64,000 nt of DNA from NCBI RefSeq assembly GCF_012273895.1, contig NC_052127.1, positions 5,762,247-5,826,246 on the forward strand. Direction: 5' to 3'. The notes beneath the pieces were generated by a model. The model did not search any database and was not told the DNA's origin. It saw only the letters and a list, made by a program, of their open reading frames with translations. A program made the position numbers and the translations under genes. Positions 1 to 18,389 of the stretch are shown here, one piece after another. How positions within the stretch are numbered: position 1 is the stretch's first letter; every line of letters starts with the position of its first letter. The DNA comes from Zerene cesonia (taxonomy: Eukaryota > Arthropoda > Insecta > Lepidoptera > Pieridae).

Positions 1-105
1 AAATTTTCGGAATTTCTCGGTATTGGAGATTTTTTGTTTTTTTTTCTTTGCTTTCGTAACTTTTGCAATATATATATTCTTAAATAAAATTATTACGTTC
101 GTAAG

Positions 106-363
106 TTACCTTTGGAAATCAATACGAGGATCCTTCGCAATGTTTTTGGCCGTCCAGTAGGTGTATTTCTGTCGACTCCCATTCCCTTGAACTACGAAGT
201 GGAGGTACCTCAACTGGCTGCGAGGTATGGACGCCGGTTTTGTTGAACCGGGGCCTGGAATGATGTTGTGATTAGCTGGATCCGTACAGAAGGGGAAAAA
301 ACGGGACTCTATAGCCACGACTTTGCTGACTGTCGGTCCGTCTGTCAGCAATTTATATCTCAT
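106..363 (-). CDS. Possible coding exon of an unidentified gene
   Basis: An 85-codon open frame on the minus strand with visibly higher GC and less repeat character than the surrounding sequence. The translation is balanced, without low-complexity runs, and contains FFPFCTDPANHNIIPGPGS and ends KDPRIDFQR before a stop. It has no signal peptide. It could be a terminal exon, with a weak acceptor ending 'ttgctgacag' near its start, or the end of a gene whose 5' part lies further right. I do not recognise the family. No AATAAA follows on the minus strand; only an AATATA-like variant is present. Confidence 0.3.
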   Translation of the reverse strand: MRYKLLTDGPTVSKVVAIESRFFPFCTDPANHNIIPGPGSTKPASIPRSQLRYLHFVVQGNGSRQKYTYWTAKNIAKDPRIDFQR

Positions 364-371
364 GAATGTAT

Positions 372-890
372 TAGTTAAACAGTTAATTTTCAGAGAACAT
401 GTATTTCTGTTGCCGCTATAATAACAAATAAAAAAAAATTGAGGTTAAGCATCACTTGAGACCGCCTGAAATAAGATGGGTGACTACTTTTTCTTAATCT
501 TTGGCTCATTGTATGTGCCTATAGAGTCGCGAGATCGATTCGTACTTGTCCGACTATTTAAAAAAAATTGCATACGGTAATAAATAAAGTGAAAAAAAAA
601 CAGTTTTTTTTACTTCCCTAATTAATATAGCATCAAACGACAGCAGTTATTAATTTAGACAAAATTTATTTAAGCTGTAGAAACCGATGAAATCCAGTGT
701 TCCCCAAGATAAGGTTAATATTATTTTATGTATTGAAGTGGCGTGTTATTATATATATATATGTGATTTCATTCTAAATAAAAAAACTGAAGTCTGATGT
801 AGCATAACAGTAGCATAAGAAATTATGTTTCTATTAAATCGACATAACTTGATTCATTATCAGCCTGTATTCTTTCCAGACAGACAGACA
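372..890. other. AT-rich spacer, no gene seen
   Basis: AT-rich sequence with poly-A and poly-T runs and a short (TA)n tract near 751-762. A (GACA)n run near 879-894 abuts the degenerate SINE that follows. I see no splice-bounded coding exon. Confidence 0.5.
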
Positions 891-894
891 GACA

Positions 895-1145
895 CAGGCC
901 TCCTCCGATAGACCAATTCAAGTTCGGGTTGGCAGATGTCACATGTCGTCGAACTTTTAATCCTTGCTCATACCTATATACATACCATTAACATATCGAT
1001 ATTTTCCTTCACCGTTTTGAGCAGTGGTGATTTAGGTAATGTGTAGATAAGTCGAATATCAATTTGTTTTTTGCACGCTCGTCTGGCCTCGAATACGACT
1101 TATCGATTGAAGTCCGAGGTTCTAACCTCTGCACCACGTTGGCCC
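895..1145 (-). mobile_element. Degenerate tRNA-headed SINE (SINE family S)
   Basis: A diverged minus-strand copy of the SINE seen intact at 63488-63795. It keeps the 'gttggcagatgtcacatgtc' block, the 'ttttccttcaccgttttga' block and a rotted tRNA-like head ('gaagtccgaggttct', 'accacgttggcc'). The (ATC)n tail is lost and replaced by a GACA run. Several small indels suggest it is one of the older copies here. Confidence 0.75.
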
Positions 1146-1554
1146 AAATAATTCGATTATAACAATTTATTGCATGAAAACTTATTGTAAAATCAAATGT
1201 TTTCGGAACACAAGATTATACTTCCCAGAAGTAGAAGACTCAGATTTTTGGGTTTTAAAATACTATTTAAACGTAGACATTGAACAACTTAAAGTCCAAC
1301 AGCTATTTAGATCTTGTTGCAGCTTATGAAATAACCGGTCGGCTCCAGTGAACTATGTCGCATTTCTATTTATCTATTAACGGACTCCATAAAATGTAAT
1401 TTTTTTTTTGTAATGTTTTTTTTTCAGCTGGATGTTAATAATTTATAAATATTGTTTATAATTCGGTAAGATACGAATAATTTTCTAATATGCATGTCAT
1501 ATTAAACAAATAAAAAACCAAGTCACGATTTCATTATTATGAAATAAAATATAA

Positions 1555-1802
1555 TAGTTTAAAAAAACTATAAAACACGCTTTAACAAAAATCATATTTT
1601 GCAAATTGAAAACTGGAATAATTTTATCAAATTAGTGTATTGTCATCGGTCCTCAATAAATCTACAAAGTTTGAACGAAATCTGGCCGTTTAAAGTGGGT
1701 CAAAATCGCGCCCAAAGAAGTCAGTTACAAACAAACAAACATACAAACAAACAAACATACAAACAAACAAACATACAGGTGAAGCTAATAAAAAGCGTGT
1801 AA
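1555..1802 (+). repeat. Interspersed repeat family H with an AAAC-rich tail
   Basis: Nearly the same sequence recurs at 40018-40243, so this is a dispersed element. It runs from 'aaaacacgctttaacaaaa' through 'caaagtttgaacgaaatctg' to a (CAAACAAACATA)n tract and ends 'gctaataaaaagcgtgta'. The open frame across it is repeat-derived and encodes low-complexity Asn/Lys/Gln/Thr. Element class not determined. Confidence 0.8.
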
Positions 1803-2755
1803 AAAGGAGACATACAAACGGAATTATGATTTAAACTCTTCCTAGAGCGATATGAAAAGGATTATTTAATAAACTCATATATATGAGTTTATTAAAACTC
1901 CTTTTCATGGAGTTTAATTTATTTAAAAAAATATGTGCCTAAAAGAAAGGAAGCCCGACCGTTTTTATTATTATTGGACAACAAATCGACAGTATGTAAA
2001 CGAATCAATAAATACACCTAAACATATCTATATATAACGGAAAATTACATAGCAATCAAAAATCCAACGATGTCGCTAAGTGAAAAGTCATAAATTTTGA
2101 TCGATTAATTTATAATACACATAAAATACAGTACATACATACTGACATCAGGCCTTTCGGATATCCTATTTCCGCTCGTGGGTCGTCACATTTCACACAT
2201 AGATTAAGAATAAAACACATAAAGAAGACACGCACATTACACATTTTTAAAAAATCATCTTCGATAAAATCTATACGACTGCCATTATTCAAGAATCAAA
2301 TGTTCCTTGCCATTGGCATCTGTTATTTCCCTATTTAGCAAACAATGACAGAACAATCCGTGAACATTTTTCAAATTAACTCATGCTAACACGTGTCCTT
2401 CGTCATGATACAATGGCGCGAAATTTAGATAAATACGCAATGTTTTTTTTAAGTGGCTACGGCTGCATATTTATACAGCCAGGCTTCGAATGTGACTAGT
2501 GAATATACGTTCTCCATGGTCGTATCAAATTGTAGTAAGCGGGTCAGAAAAGCACATCGAGATATAAAATCTTTAGAGGGGCAATTTTTTATGGCACCAG
2601 AGTACACGTAAAATGTTCAAGATATTCAGAAAGAAGAATATAAGTCAAGAATGTCCTTTAATCATTTTCAATAATTTCATCTTTATTTTCGGAAAATAAA
2701 TTATTAAAAAAACCTTCTTGGTTGTCGTAAAGGAACGGGAATCGTTTATATGTTA
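1803..2755. other. AT-rich spacer with a short palindrome
   Basis: No coding exon found. At about 1855-1912 a near-perfect inverted repeat ('aaaaggattatttaataaac' facing 'gtttattaaaactccttttc') flanks a 'tcatatatatga' centre and could form a hairpin. The rest is AT-rich without recognised repeats. Confidence 0.5.
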
Positions 2756-2756
2756 A

Positions 2757-3082
2757 CTAGCTTTTGCCCGCGGCTTCGCTTGTATTAAATTTAAAATAGT
2801 TTAATAGATGTTATTGTACATATAAACCTTGCTCTTGAATCACTCTATCTATTAAAAAAACCGTATCAAAATCCGTTGAAACGAATGAAAATGAAAATAG
2901 TTAACATAAATGTACAGAGGGCGGTCTTATCGCTATAAGCGATCTCTCCCAGACAACCCGGAGGATAAGTAAGGTGGTGGTGAAAAACAGTAATCGATCA
3001 GTTGCGTAGTTTTAAATATTTAAGCCTACATAGGGACATAGGGACAGAGAAAGCGACTTTGTTTTATACTATGTATAGTGAT
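2757..3082 (+). mobile_element. Repeat family B copy with an internal LINE-tail fragment
   Basis: Starts 'ctagcttttgcccgcggctt' and ends 'ttatactatgtatagtgata', the two ends of family B (other copies at 28654, 30979, 48438 and 62738). At about 2916-2985 it is interrupted by 'gagggcggtcttatcgctat', the 3'-end block of a LINE also seen at 18240 and 60270. The last family B block resumes near 3000. Confidence 0.75.
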
Positions 3083-3299
3083 ATTGCTTCATTACATAGA
3101 TTATTAATTGGTATGTATGTTATAGGTTTTATGTTATGTATATTATATATATCATACTTATTATCTGGATAAACCGTTTTGTCTGTGCCTGCCATGTGAT
3201 TCCATTTATATTTGCTCTACTTCTGATAATTTGAAGGCGGTTCAGTTTGTTGTTAAAAATATTTATTCAAGTTACTTCTTTTTTGAGCAAATCTTGTAT

Positions 3300-3425
3300 A
3301 GATCGTCACGGCCCCCGAGGAAGGAGCCGTCAGTATCGGTGGGTGGGCAGGGTAAGTATACTTGCCTAAACCTCATTGTGTTCCGTCAAGCCGCTGTAGT
3401 GAAGGAGCCATGGGAGCTGGTTATT
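3300..3425 (-). repeat. Family F repeat fragment
   Basis: Contains 'gaaggagccatgggagctgg' and a degenerate 'cccccgaggaaggagccgtc' block that match copies at 26510-26600 and, in reverse, 40719-40806 and 47900-48016. Diverged and truncated. Confidence 0.5.
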
Positions 3426-3429
3426 TTCC

Positions 3430-5170
3430 TACACTATGAATATCTTTAATTTTTAGTTTTATAGCATTGAAATGCTTTATAAATGAGAAATTTTGAAAAA
3501 AATGGTTGCCTGTAAAGTCGGTTTTACGGGCGAAGATTTTACGTGACAACGTCTTTTTCTCGGTAGAATATTTATTGATATGAATATTATTAAATTGCAC
3601 AATAGGAACAAGGAATTGAATGAAAATAAGAATTGCACAAATTTTAACTATAGAAAATATTATTTGTTTACTAAAAAGACAGAGACAGAGACACAAGCAC
3701 GCGCCGATTCAATGCGCCTAATTCTCTAGTGCTGCGCGCGCGGCGGACCGATGATAGTTCGGTGACTCATCGTAACGTTACCGGGCGTTACACTTTTTCA
3801 TAAGTGCCTCCGAGCCGCAACCTAATTTAAGACGTTGTCACGTCAAAATAGAAAAAATTATGAATATCTTACTCATATTATGAACGCGAAAGTTTATAAA
3901 TATGTATGGATGTTTGCATTTTCTCTCACAAAAATCTCTTTTGACAATTGTATAAAATTCTGTATACAGGACTTACGGTCTAGATTAGTACATAGATACC
4001 ATCATCAGATAGTATAGAGTACCATCGCGGGTTTCAGCTTATAGTATATTTGGTATCTTGTGCTGTTTGTGAGTCGGCATGAAAAGTTGCCATATGTATT
4101 GTGAAACACAGAACACTATATTATATCAAGATTTATTGTTTTTTTTAGCTGTTTACATTACGGCACGGTTAAAGATCAAGTTCTTAGGCTTACTCAGTCC
4201 TCCCTTGACCAAGTTCTATGTAAGTATTTCTCGTAAAGTCTTCTTAAGTCTGGTAACTAATCTTTTGTTCAACTGAAAGTATATCTACTGTTTATATTCA
4301 AGTAAAAAGTAATAAAGGAAACATCACAAAATAGAATCACACATTTTTGTCTGTATTTTGAAGATAATAAGTTTAGGTTGTAAGAACGTATGTGGGCTAG
4401 TTATATTTTAAAATAAAATAAGTTTTATCTTAGTAATACTTCTCTTGCATACTTCGGTATAATTGTTAGATTTAAAACAATTCTGTATTAAGCTATTTTA
4501 ATTTTTTCCATGTACTTTTCGAATGCATTAATTATAATTTCAGATAAACGCAAGATACTCCATTTTTTTTTGTAATTTTTGATATAAATCCCAACTGTGG
4601 TTTTCTAGACAGGAAAATGACTGAAATTTTATTTAAATTATTTAAAAAATGAATTATGTTATGTTATGGAATAGTAAAGGCCGATGATTTTGATTTCCAT
4701 ATTTAATATATTGATGTTTTAAAAAGTCTCTTTAATTGCTTATGAGCGACCATCTATCCATATAAAAAAAAACAAATTTAAATTTGGAACTCACAGTGAT
4801 TATTTCTTTACATAGCCGCGTTACCTCATACTGAGATTATAGATACAGAATATCTTAATAAGAATCGCGTGCCACTAACGTAAGAAATTTGTTACTTTTA
4901 TAATAATAGATGTGTAATTTACGTAGGCGTCATGTGTTGCGTTAAAATTCTTGTTATTGCTGAAATTGGGCTATACGTGACAATGAATTCAACAGGTTTT
5001 TTTAGAATTTAATTATTTAGTTTTATAGCATTGAAAAATTTCTCAGGTATTATAAAAGTTATTAATTTGTGTAAGTTGAAGAGTTGAATAGATTTTTCAC
5101 CAGATTTTTACTGGATTTTTTGAAGCACTTATGTAAAAGGTGGTTTTAATATTCATATTACAGTTTTTTT
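3430..5170. other. Gene-free AT-rich stretch with repeat scraps
   Basis: Contains 'gttttatagcattgaaatgc' at about 3458 (recurring near 48795, 51420 and 60450). At 3700-3830 there is a GC-richer tract ('gctgcgcgcgcggcggacc'). A diverged tract with 'agaaaaaattatgaatatct' and flanking simple sequence follows. Short open frames here lack coding character. Confidence 0.45.
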
Positions 5171-5171
5171 T

Positions 5172-5262
5172 TATGGTAAAGGATAAGGAAAAGACTAACG
5201 AAAGGAATATAGGAATGGACTGGGATGGGTTACAATCATCGAACGAAATACAGCATGCTACT
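5172..5262 (+). mobile_element. Fragment of repeat family D
   Basis: Carries the 'ggataaggaaaagactaacg ... ggaatggactgggatgggtt' block typical of the centre of family D (compare 58925-58985). Both ends are missing. Confidence 0.55.
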
Positions 5263-5401
5263 ATTTCTATTATTCATTTCAATATATAAATAAAAAACAA
5301 AAAAGAACCATTGACATTGCCTTAATTCGCAACTGATTGATTTTATTTGCGCCCTAAGACGTCATAAGGAACAATAATAAAAAAAACCTAAAAAAAAATA
5401 A

Positions 5402-5407
5402 TTTATT
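5402..5407 (-). terminator. Polyadenylation signal AATAAA for the 81-aa peptide gene
   Basis: TTTATT on the plus strand reads AATAAA on the minus strand, eight bases after the stop codon of the gene ending at 5415. A very short 3' UTR is implied. Confidence 0.6.
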
Positions 5408-5414
5408 TGACACA

Positions 5415-6799
5415 TTATCTCCAATTAATTTTAATAGGTACATTCACTTGGCAATCTTCACACGCGGGTCCGCTCGGCTTGCATGGCTTACCATTACATA
5501 GAGTTTCACCTTTTCGGGGATATTTGGACGTGGGGTGCGGAACGAACCAGGGTTTATTCAGTTTATCTAAATAACCTTGTTCCAGATCAGTTATCTTGCT
5601 TTTTGGGGCTGATAAACATAGTTGCAAGAAAGCTAATACGAGTAGTACCTGTAATAATAATACTGTTTATTTTTTGCTAACCGACTTCAATAAAAGAAGG
5701 TTCTCAACTCTTGCTTTTGTGTTGTATGTATTCATAAAATAATTCTCATTTTAAATTATAATGCCGGGGCAAGTTGCTAGTAATATATAAATAATATGAA
5801 CAGGTAGGATATACATAATATATAATACTGTTCGCCCCTGCTCCGCACTGATGGATATTTTTTGTGAATACTTCAAATTAAAGTAAAATCTTCAAAATCG
5901 AATCCAAAGTTTTTGAGTTATAAGAGTTTTATCAAACTAACGCGATTTTCTGTTAACAAAATAATTAGATTTGTTTAATAGTAACACTTTACATCTATAT
6001 TTATCTCTTTGTCTCTATCTCACACATAAACCACCCAACAGATTTTGATGAAATTTTAAAGATAGATTTAGACCCGATAAAGGACAGTTTTTATTCCAAA
6101 ATTCCTACTTGAACAAGTAATATGCGGTAGAGTCCTGTGTCTACCTTTTCCTCGATTAAGCGGGCGAAGCCGCGACAGGTAAGCTAGTTTATAATATTTA
6201 GTAACTTTTGTGGTCAAATAAGTGATAATTAATAGTAAAATAAATTATATTAGCATAGAGTTCACACGGTCGTAAAAATTTGTGATAACGAAATCTAATA
6301 ATCTTCAATACACATAACAATATTTGAGGAAAACAAATAACTACGTATTATGTTTTCTATTATTTGCGTAGAAAACACCTTGTTGTAAAAAGTATTGTTA
6401 TTGTGTTACACACACATACACACACACACACACATATGCATGCACCTTTTCTTATTTTAATATACTTAATAAAAAAAAAACTGTAAGAAACTGTGTTATT
6501 ATGTTGTAAGTATATAATTGATATCTGAATAATAATATACATAGAGAACTCGAGTTTTTAGTTAAATTCTCCCGAAATAGTGTGCCCGATTTTTACAAAT
6601 TTATAAGTGAAAATTCCCTTAGATAAACTCAATATAGAATAGGTGGTATATAATTTTGAACCCCTTTTAAATGAGAAAATATATAATGTCAGATATCCTG
6701 GCAGAACAACGTTTGTCGATTCAGCTAGTAAAATTCACGATATTATTTATTATACAAATAATATTGTACTAAAAAATATATACTCACAGTTTTTTTCAT
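5415..6799 (-). CDS. Small secreted four-cysteine peptide, two exons
   Basis: Exon 1 codes only for MKKT (6788-6799) and ends in ACT|GTGAGT. Exon 2 (5415-5648) follows an acceptor with a pyrimidine tract ending 'attattacag'. The splice is in phase 0 and gives an 81-residue protein. Residues 1-18 (MKKTVLLVLAFLQLCLSA) are a textbook signal peptide that exists only when the two exons are joined, which is strong support for the model. The mature part is Lys/Pro-rich, with four cysteines at 55, 60, 67 and 70 (CNGKPC, CEDC) and a KINWR end. A TATA box lies about 70 bases upstream of the ATG and AATAAA just after the stop. I do not recognise the family. Secretion and two disulfides are inferred; the role is unknown. 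It lies on the same strand as the cysteine protease gene to its right. Confidence 0.75.
5683..6186. repeat. Diverged interspersed repeats in the intron of the 81-aa peptide gene
   Basis: 'taaccgacttcaataaaaga' opens a family N fragment (compare 20608 and 24845). From about 5825 to 6186 an older element ends in 'gggcgaagccgcgacagg...ctagt', the tail type shared by several families in this window. No coding signal. Confidence 0.55.
6410..6434. repeat. (CA)n microsatellite
   Basis: A run of about 12 CA dinucleotides with one TA interruption inside the intron of the 81-aa peptide gene. Confidence 0.9.
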
Positions 6800-6870
6800 C
6801 TTGTCATTACAGTAATGATTGCTTATGGTTTGATTACTTTCTATAGCCACAGATAAACGAATCTCGCAGA

Positions 6871-6877
6871 TTATATA
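6871..6877 (-). promoter_or_regulatory. TATA box of the 81-aa secreted peptide gene
   Basis: On the minus strand the sequence reads TATATAA, followed by about 70 bases of candidate leader to the ATG at 6799. A second TATA-like element faces the other way 104 bases to the right (6981-6986), so the two may form a divergent promoter pair. Confidence 0.55.
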
Positions 6878-6980
6878 CCAATCGGTACCGTAAGCGACCC
6901 GAATAATTTTTATAACCGGTTGATGTCATAATATAACAGCTATTGTAATATAGGACTTCTTTGTTTACGAAAAAAGTTGG

Positions 6981-7066
6981 ATAAAAACGCGGTAAAGGTT
7001 TTGTGACGTACGAAAGCGAACAGTGTGTGTTTTTGTTTGTCGTTTAATTAAGTGAATATGGTTTTA
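6981..7066 (+). promoter_or_regulatory. Candidate plus-strand promoter and first exon
   Basis: An ATAAAA box at 6981-6986 is followed about 36 bases later by an arthropod-type initiator (aaCAGTgtg, around 7021). An ATG at 7058 is followed by GTT TTA and a strong donor GTAAGT at 7067. If real, the exon codes only for MVL and splices in phase 0. I could not find the continuing exon on the plus strand before 22 kb, so this stays tentative. Confidence 0.25.
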
Positions 7067-7512
7067 GTAAGTCATAACTGTTTAACAGGCGGGGTTTTTA
7101 CCGCAATTGCTATTTGCGGATGTCTGATGTATATGAGTCAAATTTTATTGCGTTACATATGTCTCTGATTAAAAATACAGTTTAGCATTAAATAAGATAT
7201 AGTAAAAATGTAATAATTATTCCGATTTAATTCAGTCACTGCAGTAGTTCGGAAAATGGTGATCTACAATCGAAAGGTATTTAAAATAGGCGCGTAAACC
7301 ATAATTTCTATTGAAATTATAGCACTCATGATAAAACGATTAAAATAAATAAAAAAAATCAAAAAAGTGAAAGAAAATTCTATCTTCTCTTTCTATTAAG
7401 TCCTCTATGACTTACTAATATTTACTAATACTTTTCACATTACACACATTACATTTTTCATTCATCCATATAGCTCTACATACAATTAAAAACCATACAT
7501 TGATTGCACGTG

Positions 7513-7518
7513 TTTATT
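7513..7518 (-). terminator. Polyadenylation signal of the cysteine protease gene
   Basis: AATAAA on the minus strand, 17 bases after the TAG stop at 7535-7537. Implies a very short 3' UTR. Confidence 0.6.
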
Positions 7519-7534
7519 TACGCTAAAACTACAT

Positions 7535-15705
<8,171 letters not shown>

Positions 15706-15764
15706 TGTCGCTCCTCTTGTGAAATTTGATGATTGCAGAATTCATTTAAATACGTGATTCTAAT

Positions 15765-15773
15765 CTTATAAAG
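15765..15773 (-). promoter_or_regulatory. TATA box of the cysteine protease gene
   Basis: The minus strand reads CTTTATAAG 60 to 68 bases upstream of the ATG at 15705. This allows a start site about 30 bases further on and a leader of roughly 35 bases. No intervening upstream ATG in a long frame. Confidence 0.55.
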
Positions 15774-16544
15774 CCATGTTTATAATGGTAGGGTTCCTAT
15801 AGGAAAATGCTCTAAAATCTATTTGCGTTAATATTAAAAGCTATTTGCGTTTAAACATTATTAAGGAATAGCTAGATAGTTTGTCAGGCGGTATCGCATT
15901 TTCAAATAAGTGTTTTAAAGCGAATGTCTTTTAAAATATTTGAAATGTGACACGTAATATTGAGGGTAGTTTTCTTATGTTTTTAATTATCTTTGCAGTT
16001 TTTTAGTTTCATATCTAATTATATAACGAAAATAGTTCTATGAGAAATAATCAATTGTAAAAGCTATGAATGTAAATTCAGTTCAAATAAAATACATGTA
16101 TTCTTTTAAGCGAGTAAATCAAAGGCAATTATGAAATGATTTTACAGTTTTTGTAGGGTCAAGTCGAAGCTTCTTTCAAGGATATTAGATGAAAATGGTT
16201 GATATGTATTATTAATATGTTTATACACTAAAAATAAAATGATTTATTTTTGCTATTTTATTAATAAACTAGAGTGCTGTGTACGGACCCCAATATAGTA
16301 ATGGTTGATAAAATTAATTAGCTTTCGTTAATTTATACTATTGCTAAAATTTCATAACGTTATCTTTTTAATTAAATCTGGTTGCGTAAGCGTTATCAAA
16401 TCTAAATTTAAAGTTCCATTATTTAAAATAGAATTATATTGGTAAGTTTCAGGAGGTCTATTTTAAATGGAACAATTTTATTATGATTTTCTTATTTTCT
16501 CAGGAATACTATTTTAATGCAATGTGTCTGTGATGATGTATGTT

Positions 16545-17012
16545 TTATGACATAGCGGGCAACTGAGCTGATGTTTCGCCTGATGGTAAGAGTTCACCAC
16601 CACCCATCAATATTAACTTTATGGGGTAAGAAAAGGAAAGGATTGACGAACGAAAGGAAGGCCTGGCCTGGGAAGGGTGGAAAAAGGAAACGGGCCTCCG
16701 GCACCCCCACACGCGATAGGAAACATAGTAGCATTCTATTTTCTTGTGTTTGATTTTCAGCGAGTATTATACTTTTAGAAATTAAAGACTTTTTAAGGGA
16801 TTTTAAACGCGATTTATTCTTTATATTATTAACCCGACGTTTCGAACACATTACAGCGAGCGTGGTCACGGAAAAAATCCGTTAAAAAGTCTTAATTGTA
16901 GTATTTTACTATTTCACGTCGGTTTTCTGTGGGAGTTCACACCTCCCCGGTGTGAGCTGGCCCAATATGTGCCGAAACGTGCTCGACTCCCACATTGTGG
17001 GTGTGCAACAAG
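16545..17012 (+). mobile_element. Family D element split by a family E insertion
   Basis: Left part (16545-16735) runs 'gagctgatgtttcgcctgat' to 'cgggcctccggcacccccac'. The right part resumes near 16905 with 'tatttcacgtcggttttctg' and ends 'cgtgctcgactcccacattg'. The gap is filled by a family E MITE. Open frames across it on either strand are repeat-derived. Confidence 0.85.
16737..16900 (+). mobile_element. Family E MITE nested in family D
   Basis: 'ttttcttgtgtttgattttc', then 'aaacgcgatttattctttat', 'cccgacgtttcgaacacatt' and 'agcgagcgtggtcacgg', then a truncated end. The order is the same as in the intact copy at 59322. It is younger than the family D copy it interrupts. Confidence 0.8.
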
Positions 17013-17250
17013 CAGCCAATACAATTTAGACTACAATAAATGAAGATTTTAGTTTGTTGCTTACTAATATTTACTCCAATATTAATAATAATTGTATTGA
17101 AGATAAAAAGCATTTTTTTTTCTTTAAGGGTCTTATTTAAAAATTGGGCAAAGAATGAATTATAAAAAATACTTTCTGTGAAACTCCGCGTTCATATATT
17201 ATCAAATGTAACAACTATGGAAATAAAAAGCGTTATAATACGCGATCTCA

Positions 17251-17256
17251 TTTATT
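17251..17256 (-). terminator. AATAAA overlapping the stop of the 68-aa peptide gene
   Basis: On the minus strand the sequence is TGA followed by ATAAA, so the AATAAA hexamer begins at the last base of the stop codon. A minimal 3' UTR is implied if this signal is used. Confidence 0.5.
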
Positions 17257-17462
17257 CACTTCCCATTATTATAGTACTGGTGTTGAGGGTTACCCGTATC
17301 CAGGGTACCACAATAATTATTCTTCACTACATCGCATTTCTCACTCGTCACGTCATCTAACGGTGGCGAGTTTTCTTGGGCAGCTAGCATGCGGACCCCG
17401 CGGAACATTCTGGATTCTACCGCCGTGGTCGCTACGAGGAGGAGGCAGAAGAGCGCGAACAT
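17256..17462 (-). CDS. Small secreted peptide, 68 aa, single exon
   Basis: Opens MFALFCLLLVATTAVES, a clear signal peptide with cleavage expected near residue 17. The mature part is about 51 residues with two cysteines at 43 and 51 (CDVVKNNYC). It ends in Tyr-Tyr-Asn-Asn-Gly-Lys, and a C-terminal Gly-Lys is the usual signal for peptide amidation. Codons are GC-rich compared with the neighbourhood, which supports coding. A CATAAAG box and TCAGATT initiator lie upstream at normal spacing, and AATAAA overlaps the stop. An alternative reading is a first exon with a donor at one of the internal GGTAC or GGTAA sites. I do not recognise the family. Confidence 0.6.
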   Translation of the reverse strand: MFALFCLLLVATTAVESRMFRGVRMLAAQENSPPLDDVTSEKCDVVKNNYCGTLDTGNPQHQYYNNGK

Positions 17463-17467
17463 TCTAG

Positions 17468-17499
17468 AATCTGAGAGTATCTTAAATTAGCTCTTTATG
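17468..17499 (-). promoter_or_regulatory. Core promoter of the 68-aa peptide gene
   Basis: On the minus strand, CATAAAG (17493-17499) lies about 26 bases before a TCAGATT initiator (17468-17474). A start here would leave only about ten bases before the ATG. Confidence 0.4.
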
Positions 17500-17519
17500 T
17501 TTATGCTCGAGCTCTGGGT

Positions 17520-18235
17520 ATTAACGCAGGCATATAGCCTGGGGAAATATTTATGGGCGATGCTGGTCGCATACCATCAGTCATTTAAAAAAAATATCAT
17601 AGTTGTTGGAAATAATGTCAATAAGAATATTTTAATGAAATGTTATTGCATAAGAAAGAGAGCTAAACATTAAGTCTGGCCTGGTTTATTGGACAATCAT
17701 TTTCCCTGTCTTCGATGCGGGCGCTTGCGCATTGTAGGTATAACTATCCATTCAAAATACCTTAGGGGTTAAAAATATAATATTTAATTTACTCACCCAT
17801 TTCAAAAGCGCGGTTGTTTGTATGCGGTGTATTGCAACTGAATGTCCCGATCTTTTTTTTTTATTTATTTAAATAGTAAACAGTAAATAGCTTTTCTAAA
17901 TTGTTTCAAATCGAATGAAATCAATTTTTTGTAGTAAGGGTGAAGATCCTAATGGTATGTGAAATTACATTGATATTATTGTTATGGGTGAATTATAAAG
18001 AATAAATAATATATTATGCGGTTTATGTACTACTAGTGCTATAGCCCGGCTTTGCATGTGTGTAACTTTTGTTATAGATTCATCAACAAATAAAAAATAT
18101 ATTTCATATACACGTAGAAGCAATGGCAGAAAGCTATAAACGTTTTTGATATTTATTAATTAACTCATTTTTAAAGAATATCTGAAATATTCGTCTGTTC
18201 ATTATTGCCTTATTTTTGCTCACCCATTTTTATTT
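17520..18235. other. AT-rich spacer
   Basis: Starts with a tiny family D scrap ('cataccatcagtcatttaaa' near 17571) and is otherwise AT-rich without recognised genes or repeats. Confidence 0.45.
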
Positions 18236-18239
18236 TTAC

Positions 18240-18385
18240 TTTTGTTGTTAGGGTTGCCTGGTAGAGATCGCTACCTAGCGATAAGGCCGCCCTTTGCGAA
18301 TTTCATTTAAGTTTTTTTGTACGACTGCTTATTTTTGAATTTTTTTCGCAATAAAGAATTTTCATTTCACTTCATTTCATATAAT
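18240..18385 (+). mobile_element. LINE 3' end (family J)
   Basis: 'ttgcctggtagagatcgcta' and 'cctagcgataaggccgccct', then a T-rich tract, AATAAAG and a (TTTCATTTCAC)n-like end. The same block lies in reverse at 60265-60305 and inside 2916-2985. It is a 5'-truncated non-LTR retrotransposon end without coding sequence. Confidence 0.65.
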
Positions 18386-18389
18386 CTAT

